Assembly (NCBI GenBank): GCA_964019695.1
Contig: OZ026525.1
Location: 64,140,253 to 64,204,252 of the forward strand
DNA: 64,000 nucleotides
DNA from: Loripinus fragilis
Lineage: Eukaryota > Mollusca > Bivalvia > Lucinida > Lucinidae
Direction of reading: 5' to 3'
The notes under the pieces are model-generated. The model was not told the DNA's origin, did not search any database, and saw nothing but the letters and a program-made list of their open reading frames with translations. Positions 1-11,659 of the stretch are shown piece by piece (the stretch's first letter is position 1; every line of letters starts with the position of its first letter). The position numbers and the translations under genes are program-made.

Positions 1-182
1 AATTCCCTTGCTCACTTATTATGTCAAGTTACATGTTACATCCTTTAATAAGCGCTATGATCTTAGAATCTTAGAGATTCATTGGAGTGAAATTGTCTTA
101 TTTGTGTTCAGTTTATTCTGCATAGCATTGCTTTACCTACATTGATGCATCTAGCTCTTTCATCTGAAGGGGAATAATTACC
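1..182. repeat. Partial earlier unit of the left-end tandem duplication
   Basis: This AT-rich stretch resembles parts of about 1370-1450 and 2500-2600 (the run around 'cttgctcacttatta' followed by a TTAGA-rich segment). It is therefore probably the remnant of a third unit of the tandem duplication annotated at 970-3070, cut by the family A MITE. No coding potential was seen. Confidence 0.45.
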
Positions 183-421
183 TGAGCCAGTGCATGAGAT
201 TTCCAACAATTTGGTATGTGCGACCAGCAAAGCCTCAGACCAGCCTGCGCATACGCGCAGTCTGATCAGAGCCTTTGCTAGTCGCTTGAGTATTCTATGA
301 TTGTTAAGCTACTGACTGAACACCATTTGAAGTTTCTAAGCTTAAAAGGAGGCTGCACAGGTTCGTCTGAGTCTACACTTGTCAAAATGTCAAATTGTTG
401 GAAATCTCATGCCGCGGCTCA
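183..421 (+). mobile_element. MITE family A, copy 1
   Basis: A 239-bp element with terminal inverted repeats of about 28 bp: it opens TGAGCC...GAGATTTCCAACAAT and closes with the reverse complement ending GCGGCTCA. An internal hairpin (GATCAG with alternating CGCATACGCG) lies in the first half. Three more copies of nearly the same length are at 14428-14665, 36484-36710 and 58461-58699. It has no ORF, so it is a non-autonomous DNA transposon; its superfamily was not determined. Confidence 0.85.
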
Positions 422-611
422 CCTATTTTTAGCACCTAACACGTACTAAGACTTCATAGAAGTCTGTGTCAATGAATGCTTGGACAAAGATGGAAAATGA
501 CATGACATTGTTTGGTAAAAATGTGCTTGTGGCATGTACGGAAAACTAACATATGACAAAGTTAACCAGCTCAGATATAATTCTTTTTCACGGAAACAGC
601 AAGGTACATCA

Positions 612-759
612 GGCCTCGAGGTTATAAAGCTTGAGTTCATTCTCAGACTCAAAATAAAGCGCAATGATTGGCTGTTTGCGGACACGTGTCCGCAAGCAGC
701 CAATCATTGCGCTTTATTTTGAGTCTGAGCTTGTACTCAAGTTTTATAACCTCGAGGCC
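612..759. mobile_element. Near-perfect 148-bp hairpin element
   Basis: The left arm from GGCCTCGAGGTTATAA reads as the reverse complement of the right arm ending TTATAACCTCGAGGCC, with the symmetry centre in GGACACGTGTCC near 685. The arms hold a few mismatches and a small indel. ORFs on both strands here are mirror images created by the palindrome, not genes. Likely a foldback MITE. Confidence 0.85.
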
Positions 760-969
760 AGGTCATGTACTCATGCTTTTGCTGGCATGTTTTCTTCCTT
801 GTAAAGTTTTTGTCTTTCTTTTACTTGTAGAGCATCACTTCAAACGCATGTTAGAAGGGCCAAATATCAGGCATTATTATCTTTTTACCGAATGTGTCAA
901 GCCATGAATGACAAAGTTGGAAAAATGATGAGGATGGCTCATAGACTTTGAGTGGGCTCGCTGTAAAAT

Positions 970-3070
970 TGTACAACAGGAATTGATTGATATAATATGT
1001 GATGATTTTTTCTGGTTTCAAAGAGGCGATGATAATGGTGATTTTCCACAGAAGCACTCACAATGATAAACGTTTCATATGAGTAATACTCGGATGATGA
1101 CTAGTTTTTAGTACTTACATTCACAGGAACAATTATTGAATTGTCTTGTTTCATTGCAATACTATCTTTTTTATTTGTGGCTCCATATTTAGCATTTTAC
1201 GTATAGTATCAAGAAATTTGTCAAAAGTTTATTAATAACAACAGTCCATGGGCTTGATATTCAGAATAAATATAATTTCTAATCTTTTGGCACCAAATAC
1301 CAGAGATTTATGTATAGACATGTGAAATATATTCATTCTTTCTTAAATAGCACATGTTACGCCAGACAATGGCCTTGCTCATTTATTACATCATGCTGTA
1401 TATGTTAAATCTGAAATAAGTGGTCTTATCTTAGAGACGTGTGTCAACTTGCAGATATATGAGCAAGAAAGTCTAAAAATGTAAAATATCCACCAGCTGC
1501 AATTGTTCTCACATGTTCTCTACTTAAACGGTAGGTGTAGGGTTGTATATTAGCTAACTTTAGACAATATATTTAAGATAGAAAAACAAACTTTGATGTT
1601 CTTTAATTTGTTATTAGAGTATGAATTACCTCTTTTAAATTGTTATAAAATTCATGGTACGCTAACAACACCACAGAAAGCTGTAGTTTGTTTAAAAATG
1701 GCTTCCAGTATGCAGACTCTGATGATGATTTTACAGTTATGATATCGGCGTAGTGCGGTCCTTGCCTCAGGCATATAGAGCGTCCGCAAAACGCCCAGTT
1801 TACTGCACCCACTAAGGTTTCGAAGAAAGGGTTCTGGTTGTAGCCCGCCATTATCCTACGCCTGTCCAAAAGTGTGGGGCATTGTGTGTGCAGACTCTAT
1901 TAGAATGTCAAATGATAAGAGAGTTATATTGTCTTCTTTCTGTAGCCCAAACTTTGAATTTTCTTAACCTTTAATTGATTATGTAACAACCTGTAACAGG
2001 CTAACACTCCAGCTTACAAAGTGCAAACATCTCTGATTCGATTAACCTTATGTTGTTCTTTAAGATAGGATATATCTGCAATATTTCAAAGAGGGTTTGG
2101 TATGAAGCAGGCCCTTACTCATTTTGAAGTCAAAATACTCTGTAATGATTCTACCAGTTTTGATGAGGTAGACAATTAATTTGCCAAAGAAGCAGACACA
2201 ATGATATACATTGTATATGACATGGATGAGGATAACTTTAGAATATTTACATTTTAACAGGACAATTTACCAAATTGTTTACCAAATTGTCTTGTTTAAA
2301 TGTGAAACTATTATTTTCTATGTCCCTCTATCTGTATTTTACTATTATACAAATAAGGAAATATTGAAAAAGAAGTATATTTATAACATCTGTAACAAAG
2401 ACCAATGGGTTTGACAATCAGCAATGAATATAATTCCTAAAATTAAGGCACCGGACGCTAGAGACTTGTAAAAATTTTCATTTTTTCTGAATATAATTCA
2501 TTTCATCAAGTCAAGCTTATTTATCATACCATGTAACACATTGTACAGCATTTAACAAGTGCTCTGATCGTGTTGTTAAACCTGCAACTCTATGATTCTT
2601 TATTATATCAACAAGCCAATGACAAATACGTAAGATAACCAGCAGCAGCAATTTTTTCATATATTTTACCCCAATAATACCTGCCAAAATGAGCTCCTTA
2701 AAACTAGGGTAGGATTGTTTAATGACTCATTTAAGACAATATATTTAAGATAGAAAAATGCACAAATCAGTTATAAAAGTAAATGATATTGCATGTTACA
2801 CCAACATTTTTTAATTAGAAATTTAATTTAAGTAACACACATAACACCTTAGGTAGCTGTAATTTTGTTCCAAAAACTTTCATGTGTTGCTTAGGCATCC
2901 AACATGCTGACTATAAGAGTAATTTAAATCATTCACCGTTAATTGCCTTCTTTCTTTAGCTTAAACTTTTATTCTACTTTTTTTAAATTTGATATGATGA
3001 CATATGTCACTGGCTGTTACAGGTTAACTCTCCATTGTAAAGAGTGCAAATATCTCTTATATGGGGGAGC
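970..3070. repeat. Diverged tandem duplication, unit about 1.1 kb
   Basis: Roughly 970-2060 and 2130-3070 align in the same order. Shared blocks include the run 'gacaatatatttaagataga' at about 1563 and 2735, the CAAATTGTCTTGTTT block near 1138 and 2280, and a CCTGTAACAGGTTAACnCTCC-type block near 1990 and 3015. Identity looks like 60-75%, so the duplication is old. The only ORF of note is 1603-1869 on the minus strand. Confidence 0.65.
1603..1869 (-). other. Unrecognised ORF of 88 codons, locally GC-richer
   Basis: The segment from about 1720 to 1869 is visibly less AT-rich than its surroundings and encodes a stretch beginning MAGYNQNPFFETLVGAVNW on the minus strand. I do not recognise it as a known family. 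It has no matching ORF in the second tandem unit, no clear splice sites and no partner exon nearby. It could be a lone exon, a transposon-derived fragment or chance. Confidence 0.2.
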
Positions 3071-4584
3071 AAAACCATTATCAGCCACTATTTTATACCG
3101 TTTGTAATCACTCGGCAAGTCAAAAGGTGATCCTCAGGACGGATTTTACTCTCCTACCCTCACACTTATGATATATTTTGGTATGCTCGTAACCTTATGT
3201 TATACTAGAAATAGTTTGGAGATTCATTTTTATCTTTCATAATTGGTGTAAACGAGCAGAGCATGATCGGCGTATATATTCGCCTAAATCTTCACTGCTC
3301 GCATAAGTGATAAGAACCCGGACTAAACTCCAGCTCTTATGTTTTAAGAACTATTTTTTGCAATATTTTTTTTTTCAATTCTAGCAAAATGGTTATTGAG
3401 GAGGCTTGGCGCCAACTTCTCAAACAAGCCCAAACTTATGTGGCGCAAACAGATTTTTGTGTTTATAGATGAAGATTTTGCAATAATTTCAATTCTTCCT
3501 AGTTTTAAGACTTTTATCGTATAGACTCGTAAGCAGTGAATATACCGTTGTTCACATGTTGCATACAAAAAATTTGTACATACTAGTATATGCAAAAATT
3601 GCTTTGCGCAATGCTCGTTTGTAGGTACAAGGTTAGGATTTTGCACGACATGCCATATTTCTCCTATGCACGTGCTTCAAAGCGAACGGTTTGAGATGAC
3701 CCGTGAAGCAAATACGAGGCTAGTTCTGGGACCATAACCTAGTTTGTAAGTTTCATCATGGTCAGACTAGGTTATGGTTTTGTGTACAATAGAATCAAAA
3801 TTGGTATTGTTTACACTACAGTTTGTTTACAAATGTAAGTTGTAAGTATTAATTCTTAGTTCCTTCATTTCTATATACTCTGTAAGCCTAGGTCAAATAT
3901 TGAACATGCAAATGAAATATAATGCATGAGAAAAATGAAACATAAAAATGTAATAACCAGAAAGATCAACAAAGTTAAAACACATTCATCTCCTGAAATA
4001 TAGCTTCCATTTAAGGTCAAGGTTATTGTCACTGGTTCCCTTGCTCTTAGTGCTATAGATTTGGAGACTGGAATCAGTGAGCCACATCAGCAGACATATC
4101 AGGTGACTTACAGTTATGATCAGGTGACCATGCAATGGGCAGCAGCCTATGGCTGGACAGATTTCTCTTCATGCAAATTTACCCACAATCCATAGCCATT
4201 CATAAAACTGTGATGTCACTGTGAAACATATGTGTTTTTGGACTTTTTTTTGTAAACAAATCATTATTTGCTGCTGCAAAAGTGGATTTTCAATAATTTG
4301 GACATATTGTTATGTGAGCACTAACTAAAGGTAAGGGACTTACTATTACAATAAATTGTACACCAGTCAAATTGTTCCATATAAAAACTTTTGAGTCAAA
4401 TGTTAGAGTGTTGCTATTTGAACAAAATGTGACCCAAAATATTAGGCCTAAGAATGGGGCATAACAGAAAGAATTCCATTCCTAGGCCTAAACTTAGACC
4501 TAACACGAGGCATGTTTAGCGATTTGGGTTGTCAGTCAGAATTACATTGTCACTACTCATTCTATGGATCAGGTCCAAAACAAT
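3071..4584. other. Intergenic, no gene seen
   Basis: Unique-looking AT-rich sequence. The only structure noted is a short hairpin at about 3727-3777, where 'accataacctagt' and 'actaggttatggt' are reverse complements. The ORFs are short and lack recognisable domains. Confidence 0.5.
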
Positions 4585-4910
4585 AAATAGAGGATCTTAC
4601 ATGAGTGCTCATGTTTTATTGAATTTATTAAACGAGTTGGGGAAAAGAGATAAAATGCGAGGCTTGCCGAGCATTTTATCTCTTTTTCGCAACGGGTTTA
4701 ATAAATTCAATAATACAAGAGCACGAATGTTAGATTCTGTTTATCATATGACAAATTCTTTGAAATCTCATTTCTGGCGTAAAAACGTTATGATTTTATC
4801 ATCATGTACGCAACGTTGTTATGGACGTAATAACGTTTCCCGAAAATCGATAAACCACTAGTGGTTTACAGATTTTATTGCATGGCGTTATTTCACTCCC
4901 AGACGCGACG
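4585..4910 (+). mobile_element. MITE family I, copy 1
   Basis: An internally palindromic element: 'catgagtgctcatgttttat' and a stem around AAAGAGATAAAATGC / GCATTTTATCTCTTT, followed by a second half with ACCACTAGTGGT. A reversed, diverged copy sits at 48080-48538. The 110-codon ORF crossing it is a by-product of the repeat. Confidence 0.75.
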
Positions 4911-5822
4911 TCATATGATAAAGGCAAATATCTAACCCATTTCACAACCTTTATCTTGAAATAATTAAGTTCATCTAGAACAGCAAGACAGTTTTTATTA
5001 TAAGGTCATATATCATTGCACTACTATGGAACATGGTTTGTCAAAATTAGATACTTATAATTTGTTGTTTTGAACATAGAATTATATGTAAAAAATAACA
5101 TGATATGCAAGGCAGACTATTGTGATTACACTGACAGATTGCGTCGTCATTCTCAGTACAGTCATATCAAAAACTGTAAAAGGAAAATAATACATCTTAT
5201 GACAGAGAAGTTACAAAACAGAAAGGAAGTGGGTTTATGAGCACTGTTATGACACTATTAACGGGAACGAAATTCAAGTAAAAATTAGACACTGATAATT
5301 GAGGTCTGGAAAATACCTTGCCTCTGGATTGTACTGACGAATGAACTCGCTTTCCAAAGAGTATCGCACGTGCAAGTGAGTTCAGTAATCTGTCGGTCAT
5401 ATTTCTATAGTGCGTGGTGTTTTGAACGGTGGCGAAAATCTAAAGATTCATTAAAGGTCTTCTTTCAAAATGAAAATTACTGAAATTGAACAGTTGTGTA
5501 GGAATAAGAAAGAAATTACTGGCAGACAGCTTTAAGTATTGAACAAGGAAATATCTGTTCACGTCGTAATGTCTACTGCTCTTGCCAACTGAAGAAATGT
5601 TAAAGACCTCTTCAATATAAGTATAAATGTCTCTGTAAACGAGTCTTGATTTCTGACATGAAATACCACATCATACCGACTTGATTGTTCCTGAAGGACG
5701 GACCGTGTTATTTACGATGGCATAATTTCCCCTCATAATTTCTATGGCGACTGTCAGAACGACTCTAATTGGAAATCTCGTCACAAGAAAATATCCATAC
5801 ACTCAATCGTTGCTAAATTATA
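4911..5822. other. Intergenic with weak dispersed repeat S
   Basis: Mostly featureless. Bases 5340-5480 share blocks with 47255-47400: GCACGTGCAAGTGAG against GCACATGCAAGTGAG, and AAATCTAAAGATTCATT against AAATCTAAGGATTCATT. In both places one frame reads KSKDSxKxxFxN, which hints at a remnant of transposon-coded protein. No intact gene. Confidence 0.4.
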
Positions 5823-6268
5823 GCATACATAGTGAATCACACTGGTAATTGTATACGTCGATTTGGTGGTATTTACGCGTATTGCTGGTACTTCATAGAC
5901 CGGAAGTGGTGGATATTGGTGTTATTACTATATAGAAAAACATGCCATATGCCTAAAGGACTATAGACTTCAATCATTTTTAAGTATTCAGTATGTGCAT
6001 GGCGATTTATGTAAGCATTTAGGAATAGATTCGAGTACCGATCATCCAGATCGGTACTCGAATCTATTCCTAAATGCTTACATAAATCGCCATGTGCATG
6101 CCCAATACTTAAAAATGATCTAATTCTATAGTCCTTTAGGCATATGGCATGTTTTTCTATATAGTATTAACACCAATATCTACCACTTCCGGTCTATGAA
6201 GTACCGGCAACACGCGTAAATACCACCAAATCGACGTATACATTTACCAGTTTGTGAATGGTATGTCA
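5823..6268. mobile_element. Large foldback palindrome, about 446 bp
   Basis: Arms 5823-6043 and 6049-6268 are inverted copies of each other around a 5-base spacer (ATCCA). The inner 12 bp (CGAGTACCGATC / GATCGGTACTCG) match perfectly, and only scattered mismatches and short indels occur out to about 220 bp from the centre. It has no ORF of note. Probably a foldback transposon or a recent inverted duplication able to form a cruciform. Confidence 0.85.
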
Positions 6269-6356
6269 TAAACTGTATCATTATGACGTACGTCACATGG
6301 ACGCCTGAAAACCCGACTTTGTTGCAAGCGAAATCCAGCTTTTCAGGGTGAACCAT

Positions 6357-6580
6357 CAGGGCGGATCCAGAGGGGGAAAGGGGGCCGGTTATGGTTACCC
6401 CAGGAAAATAACAAGTGGCGATAGGTTTTCTTTGTTATTTTGGTACGGATATCCCCCGCGAAGCAATGGGACCCATTGGGTCCAATTGCTTCGCGGGGAG
6501 GTCAGTACGGCCCTCTGTGAAATACGTTGACCAAAAAAGGACCACCCACCCTGACAGAATTGTCTGGATCGGCGCATGTT
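6357..6580. mobile_element. GC-rich hairpin MITE starting CAGGGCGGATCCAG
   Basis: The left end reads AGGGCGGATCCAGAGGGGG and the right end contains CTGGATCGGCGC, an imperfect inverted repeat. The core is a stem with CCCCGCGAAGCAATGG and CAATTGCTTCGCGGGG. The end motif resembles the hAT-like MITEs at 37780 and 41312, but the core is different. Confidence 0.65.
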
Positions 6581-8109
6581 AATAAACTAAAATAAATCTA
6601 CAAATTCAAAAACTGAATCCATAATTGTTGAGAAGGACAAGCCTCGGTTACCAGTTCCATATCATATCGCAAACTTTTTAACGCTTAGTGTGTGCGATTG
6701 AGTTAACCCTCTGAATACTGCTGTTTTCTTAATGAGTACCTTGGCAAACAGTGAAGCCCCAGATGAAATGTTGCATAAATGCTACATCATGCCCTTCGAC
6801 CATTGGTCGAAAAGTGCAGAAGATTAATCTTTAATTTTAGACCAATCATCGCACCTGAAGCCATTTTTCGTCCAATTGTCACACCTAAACCACTTTTTAG
6901 AAAAAAGGAGATATGGTCTTAGACGAAACGTCGGACACCCTGTTTACATATTCAATGGTATCCTCACTCATGGAAAAGTGCATTGGTCTTAAACGTGTTA
7001 TGCTTTTGCTGCTGCAGTTATTGTCGTCACCCTCACATGGACACTAAGCGACATAAAAGATTTTAAAAACATGACAGAAGCAATCAATCACAATGCAAGG
7101 ATTAAACTCTTTATCTGCTGAATTTTAAAAATGGAATATTCAAGATGATGTTCAAGGCTAATCCATTCTAGTTCACAATTATATCTTTACTAAAGAAAGC
7201 TAACAAATAGTCCCCAATCAGACTGCTCCTCGAGGGACTATTTTGTTTGCACATGCTTTTCCTGTCTTAGTAATTCGGCTCTGGCACTCAAAGAATTAAA
7301 CCGAGCTGCTTGCTCAAGCTACAGTCATTTGTGATTGATTATCTTTTAATTAATGTCATTAGCCTCGGTTATGTGTGAATTAAAGGAATTATTGATTGCT
7401 TCTAATTGCACTATAACTGTTTTTTGTGTAGTTGATCACACCCAGCGAAAAATGTCTTTTATAATTAGCACATGCTAACAATGAAATTCATGATTGTTCA
7501 AAATGGCCTGTCGTGTACAGTATTAGAAAACCTGCTTATTTTAAGTGAGAGAACATATTGTTCTCTCGCTCTTAATACCAGCCCTTGACCATAATCAGCC
7601 CATAAATCAGCCCTCGAGCTTAAGCTATCAGCTTATAAGGGTGTCTTGGGTTAATTGATGCCTCATGTGATATCCAAAATCTCCATTTTTTAACATCTAC
7701 ATGTGTACATTTGCATGTATGTACGGGGTGAAGGGCTTAACTAAGACTAACAGCGCAGAAGCAGGTGATTATATCACTTAACCCTTTTAAATCTGATGAT
7801 TTTTTCTTTTCATACCCGAATTGATACAGTAGGTATTGAATTGTCCATATTTTTTTTTTTTTTTTACTTTATGGGGTTGCCAGTCAGTATTTCTATAAAA
7901 TGGTGTAATTCTGTCCCTGATGATGGTTTAATCTTAAGCAAACAGCGCAGACCCTGATGTAATTCCGCCTTATGCGTCATTTCATCCGGGTCTTTACGGT
8001 TTGCCAAAGTACATGTATATATTTACTGAGGATTAATGATGTGAGAAAATAGACAAAGCTTGCAAGTTTATGTATGGGACACGTGCAACAGACGTCCCCC
8101 ATCCCCCTC
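6581..8109. other. Intergenic with MITE fragments
   Basis: No gene seen. A family F left end begins after TTAA at 6703-6706 (CCCTCTGAATACTG, then GGCAAACAGTGAAG at about 6740). A short hairpin repeat at about 7193-7310 matches 46745-46835. A small stem AGAGAACATATTGTTCTCT lies at about 7550, and a poly-T run of about 15 bases at 7851-7865. Confidence 0.5.
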
Positions 8110-8212
8110 AGTGAGACAAAATTATGGACATTTAAGAAAAATGAGATAAAATCAGCAAAGCGAGTCCCTACACCTTTATACATACGCCAGAAATCCTGGA
8201 TCTGTCCCTTGA
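8110..8212 (-). mobile_element. Half copy of the CAGGGGCGGATCCAG hAT-like MITE
   Basis: Read on the minus strand this begins GACAGATCCAGGATTTCTGG and continues through TCGCTTTGCTGATTTTATCT. This matches the left half of the complete copies at 37780-37995 and 41312-41526. The right half is missing. Confidence 0.7.
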
Positions 8213-8589
8213 CATCTGCTGTTATCTTAATAGTCCGAAAATGGGATCCTTTGAAAATAGAGATACCATACAAGGTTTATACTGGGGTTTACTGACCCAA
8301 TGTAACACATAAAACCTGGTTCTTTGAAAATTGAAAAAACCCTGCATATGTATGTAGGTGTGAGTGGGGACAGTATGAAGATTTTGAGCTTTGAAAGAGA
8401 AGATGGGTATATTATTCGAAACTTCACAAGCAGCCACAGACTTGCTATCAAAAAGGGCCAGACAGTGTCTAACTTGTACAGAAAAACAGACTATTATCTA
8501 CTAGACTAGTAGCTATTATACAGCTTGTCAAGGAGAAGTGAATCTTAAAGTTCACAAAATAATCGCAAAATTAACTAAAACAAATAAAT

Positions 8590-8805
8590 CTTTAGTTACT
8601 CGCACGACAGTAAACTCTGCTGATAACCTTTGCAAAAGGTTTGGACCTAGATCAGGACCGACAGAACGTCGGTCCTGATCTGGATCCAAACTGTTTGACA
8701 CACTGATAGTACTTCTGAAATAATTTTCTGAAAAAAAAAGTTGAAAAAAGTTCAGCAGAAGACAACAAAAAGTATGAAAAATTACCAGTCATTGAATGAG
8801 TAAAT
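8590..8805 (+). mobile_element. MITE family B, copy 1
   Basis: Core stem GATCAGGACCGAC / GTCGGTCCTGATC flanked by GGTTTGGACC and GGATCCAAAC, followed by the family's A-rich tail ending in an ATTACC...GAATGAG block. Other copies are near 9740, 13699, 18255, 21748, 46401 and 48586. Complete copies elsewhere sit between TTAA tetranucleotides. Confidence 0.75.
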
Positions 8806-9049
8806 AACTTTTTTCAGGCACAGCATATATTTGCTATATCGGTTCTTCTTTTACACGAAATGACATCAACGGAGCTGGTTTCATCAAATAAAACCAACAA
8901 AATGAGCCTAATTTAAAATTATACGGCGCCGGGATGCTAATATCGTTTCAAAACAATATAATAAATATCATCTAAAAGAATCTTTCATGTCTAAACACCA
9001 TTACGTAGTCTCTGTGTTACATGTTCCTGACACTTTTAATCTGTCTTAA

Positions 9050-9290
9050 CCCTTAATGCGCCAATCGCAACAAAAGTCGTCTGCTTTTCTCGTCTGCTGA
9101 AATATTTAAGAAGCCTCTATGGCAAACAGTGTGGACCCAGACCAGACTGCTCCTATAGGAGCAGTCTGTTCTGGGTCCATGCTGTTTGCTTCTATACTTA
9201 ATTCGTCAGTAATGTTAGGCAATTATTTGCAGCAGACGACTTCAGCAGACGACATTTTCAGATGCAGTTTCTTTCTTGGCGCTTTAAGGG
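9050..9290 (+). mobile_element. piggyBac-like MITE (family E) with TTAA target site
   Basis: Terminal inverted repeats CCCTTAATGCGCCAA and TTGGCGCTTTAAGGG are flanked directly by TTAA at 9046-9049 and 9291-9294. The core is a long hairpin around GACTGCTCCTATAGGAGCAGTC, and subterminal GTCGTCTGCT motifs occur on both sides. CCC ends with TTAA duplication are characteristic of piggyBac. A related core is nested inside family D. Confidence 0.85.
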
Positions 9291-9528
9291 TTAAGATGCC
9301 CTTGACAAGGGCATTTTCTACACGTTTAGCGGAGTTGGTAGGAGTTCTTTTTTTGCTAGGCTTTTTTTTAGTTTTACATGTATAGCGTTTTATTTTGCGT
9401 TTTATGCTGCTTTTTCTTTTTTTTTTTCTAGGTGTGCAACTTGATTTTGGGGGATTTTTTGGCGTTGATATTTTTTTTTAAAAAAAATGCCTTTTTTCTT
9501 TTTGTTTCTTTTTGTTTAATGATATGTT

Positions 9529-9566
<38 letters not shown>
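9529..9566. repeat. (GTT)n microsatellite
   Basis: About twelve consecutive GTT units, preceded by poly-T and T-rich sequence from about 9410. The minus-strand ORF here encodes only a poly-threonine run and is not a gene. Confidence 0.95.
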
Positions 9567-9567
<1 letters not shown>

Positions 9568-9739
9568 GCCAATCACAATGATCCAGATTCTTATGAACTG
9601 ACTTCTCAGTGACCCGAAATAAATCTAATGAGCTCTGGTCTGTTTGATCTGAAGCGTACGTTTGGCCATCATTTAGCTGGATCATTTTTCATGCTGCTCT
9701 CTTTTTTTTTTCAAAAATAAACTTGTTCAAAAAATTATT

Positions 9740-9831
9740 TCAGGGACACTATCAGGGTGTCAAACAGTTTGGATTCAGATCAGGACCGACATTCTGTCGG
9801 TCCTGATCTGGGTCCAAACTGTTTGCAAACG
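9740..9831 (-). mobile_element. MITE family B, copy 2 (core only)
   Basis: Contains TCAGGACCGACATTCTGTCG with its complementary arm and GTTTGGATTCAGATC / GATCTGGGTCCAAAC. Orientation is opposite to the copy at 8590. The outer ends are eroded. Confidence 0.75.
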
Positions 9832-10039
9832 TTAAAAGAAGATGGCAAAAGGCGCCGCTAGCAAGGTTCGTATTGTATGATTCTTCAATTATGTAAATAT
9901 TAGAGGGTCTGTTACAATTCCTCATTGTACTCTTCGATAGATGACCTCATTTTTCTTCATTTTTGAGCAGATGTCTGAAATGATTTACGCATATTTGTTG
10001 ATGCTCGTACATTTGGTATTGAACGTAGAAATGAAGGAT

Positions 10040-10190
10040 CATAGAACTAGAGTAAGAAAGACGACAATGATCAGGAAACGATACAATCAAGGAATACACC
10101 TGACCCAGGATGCCACATGGGAGGTTAACAAAAATGCAATAAACATCACCGACAAGAAGTTTGCAAAAATGTTGCAAAAGCATCCAAACA
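10040..10190 (-). mobile_element. 3' tail fragment of a retroelement
   Basis: The reverse complement reads GTTTCCTGATCATTGTCGTC and contains CCCATGTGGCATCCTGGGTC. This matches the 3' end of the reverse-transcriptase element tail at 18833-19421 and fragments near 23060, 32690 and 44550. It is a short 5'-truncated retrocopy. The plus-strand ORF over it is spurious. Confidence 0.65.
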
Positions 10191-10213
10191 AGTACTTTAT
10201 CAGCTACATTTGC

Positions 10214-10330
10214 ATTAACCGTTTGTAGACCGAAACCCTAAACGGGTACTTAGGCAAACAGTGAAGAACCTGATAAATGCGGCATAATTGTTAAATCAGG
10301 TTCAACATTTTTGGTTATAATCCCGCATTT
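10214..10330 (+). mobile_element. MITE family F, left part
   Basis: TTAA at 10214-10217 is followed by CCGTTTGTAGACCGAAACCC and then AGGCAAACAGTGAAGAACC and a GATAAATGCGGCATAAT hairpin start. It corresponds to the left half of the copies at 42874-43249. Confidence 0.6.
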
Positions 10331-11333
10331 TTTGTCATTAATATAACATTTACTTCATTGAGTGAAGTGAAAAATATATACTCAGCGCCAATGAGTCCTA
10401 TACACTTAACATAGGATTCATTCTATACGAAAAACTGCGGATACTACAGCACTCATATTTATGGCATAGAGTCCCCCCCCCCCCCCCCGCCACCACCACC
10501 CCTATTTTCCTTCCTTAAAACGGTCCAATGTCTTGCTGTGACATTTAATTTTGGCAGCAATCATCTCGACTATGGATAACGGTATCCATCGCATCCGAAT
10601 ACATTAAACCCATTCCATTACGGACCCCAGTAGGTTTCATTGCATTGTATAGGAAAATGCAAAGTGTTGATGCTACCTTAAAGTTTGACCTTCATTGTTT
10701 GTGTTTAATTGGATAATTCAACCATTTTGTTGGCGTTTTCAATGAAAACGTCTAGGGCATGAAATGGCATATTGTTTTCTGAAAATGATGGTTTCAAATT
10801 CTTAAAAACTGCAAAAAACATAAAAAGCACGTGCATCACGTGCACCATAGTTCCATGACTCGTGGAACTGTGTTATCTCTCCAAACCAGTCTGTCTTTGA
10901 CCAGAAACATGACGTAATGGTAGCCATAGAGCTGTATTATATATTTTACAAAATATCGACATCGATACTGGTAACTTTTCACTGACGCTGAGTAATATAT
11001 TTCATGAGTGGCGAATGAAATATACATTTTTTTCGCTTCACAGGTCATTTTTATGACAAAAATATGAATATAATCCTCTATGTTTTCATATTCTGAAAGC
11101 TTATACAAAAGAGCAAAGAGAACAAACTTTGGCAATATCTTAAATAACGACAGCTCTCTTTTATTGGCCTTCTACGTCATTTAACTCTTTGGATAACAAA
11201 ACTGGAAAAGCCTGTGCAAACAAAATACTCCCAGATCCGAATGCAGAGCAGTCTGATCAGGTTTCTTTAAATAGCAAAATATCTATTGATATAAAGCTTT
11301 GATTAGTCCAAATTATCAACTGGAAGTTTTCAT
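10331..11333. other. Intergenic, no gene seen
   Basis: Contains a poly-C tract at about 10474-10489 followed by CCACC repeats. The 99-codon minus-strand ORF at 10836-11135 has no recognisable motif and is likely chance. Confidence 0.5.
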
Positions 11334-11526
11334 CTCAAAGCGCCAATCACGTCTACAGCAGACGACTAATTTTGTGACACCTTTCCCAATTTTAGACAAA
11401 AATAAGGTATGATATGATCAGAATCGTCTGCCATTAGACGATTCTCATGAAATATCATGCCTTATTTGTTATTTTTGAAAAAGCGGCAAAATTTTTAATA
11501 GTCGTCTGCTGCAAATAGGTGGAGAG
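11334..11526 (+). mobile_element. piggyBac-like MITE family C, copy 1 (ends eroded)
   Basis: AAAGCGCCAATCACGTCTAC, then CAGCAGACGAC, a core stem TGAGAATCGTCTAATGG-type around 11420-11455, and GTCGTCTGCTGCAAATAGG at the right. It matches 24852-25094 and 36049-36263. The terminal CCC and TTAA are not preserved here. Confidence 0.75.
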
Positions 11527-11659
11527 TAAAAATTGGAATCCGTTCTATGATTTAATGGTAACTTTTACACGTTCTCAGTCTTCACTGCTCACGTACACAA
11601 AACATGGGTGGAGATAAAGGCTCAGTCCCAAAATAGGCCTCGAGTCAAACTTGAATGCT

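Noticed and set aside
4529..4861. 110-codon plus-strand ORF
   Set aside because: It runs through the palindromic MITE I; the other MITE I copy has no such ORF.
9428..9685. Poly-threonine protein on the minus strand
   Set aside because: It is produced by the (GTT)n microsatellite.
10474..10500. G-quadruplex-like C-rich tract
   Set aside because: It is a simple homopolymer run that slips easily; there is no link to a gene or promoter.
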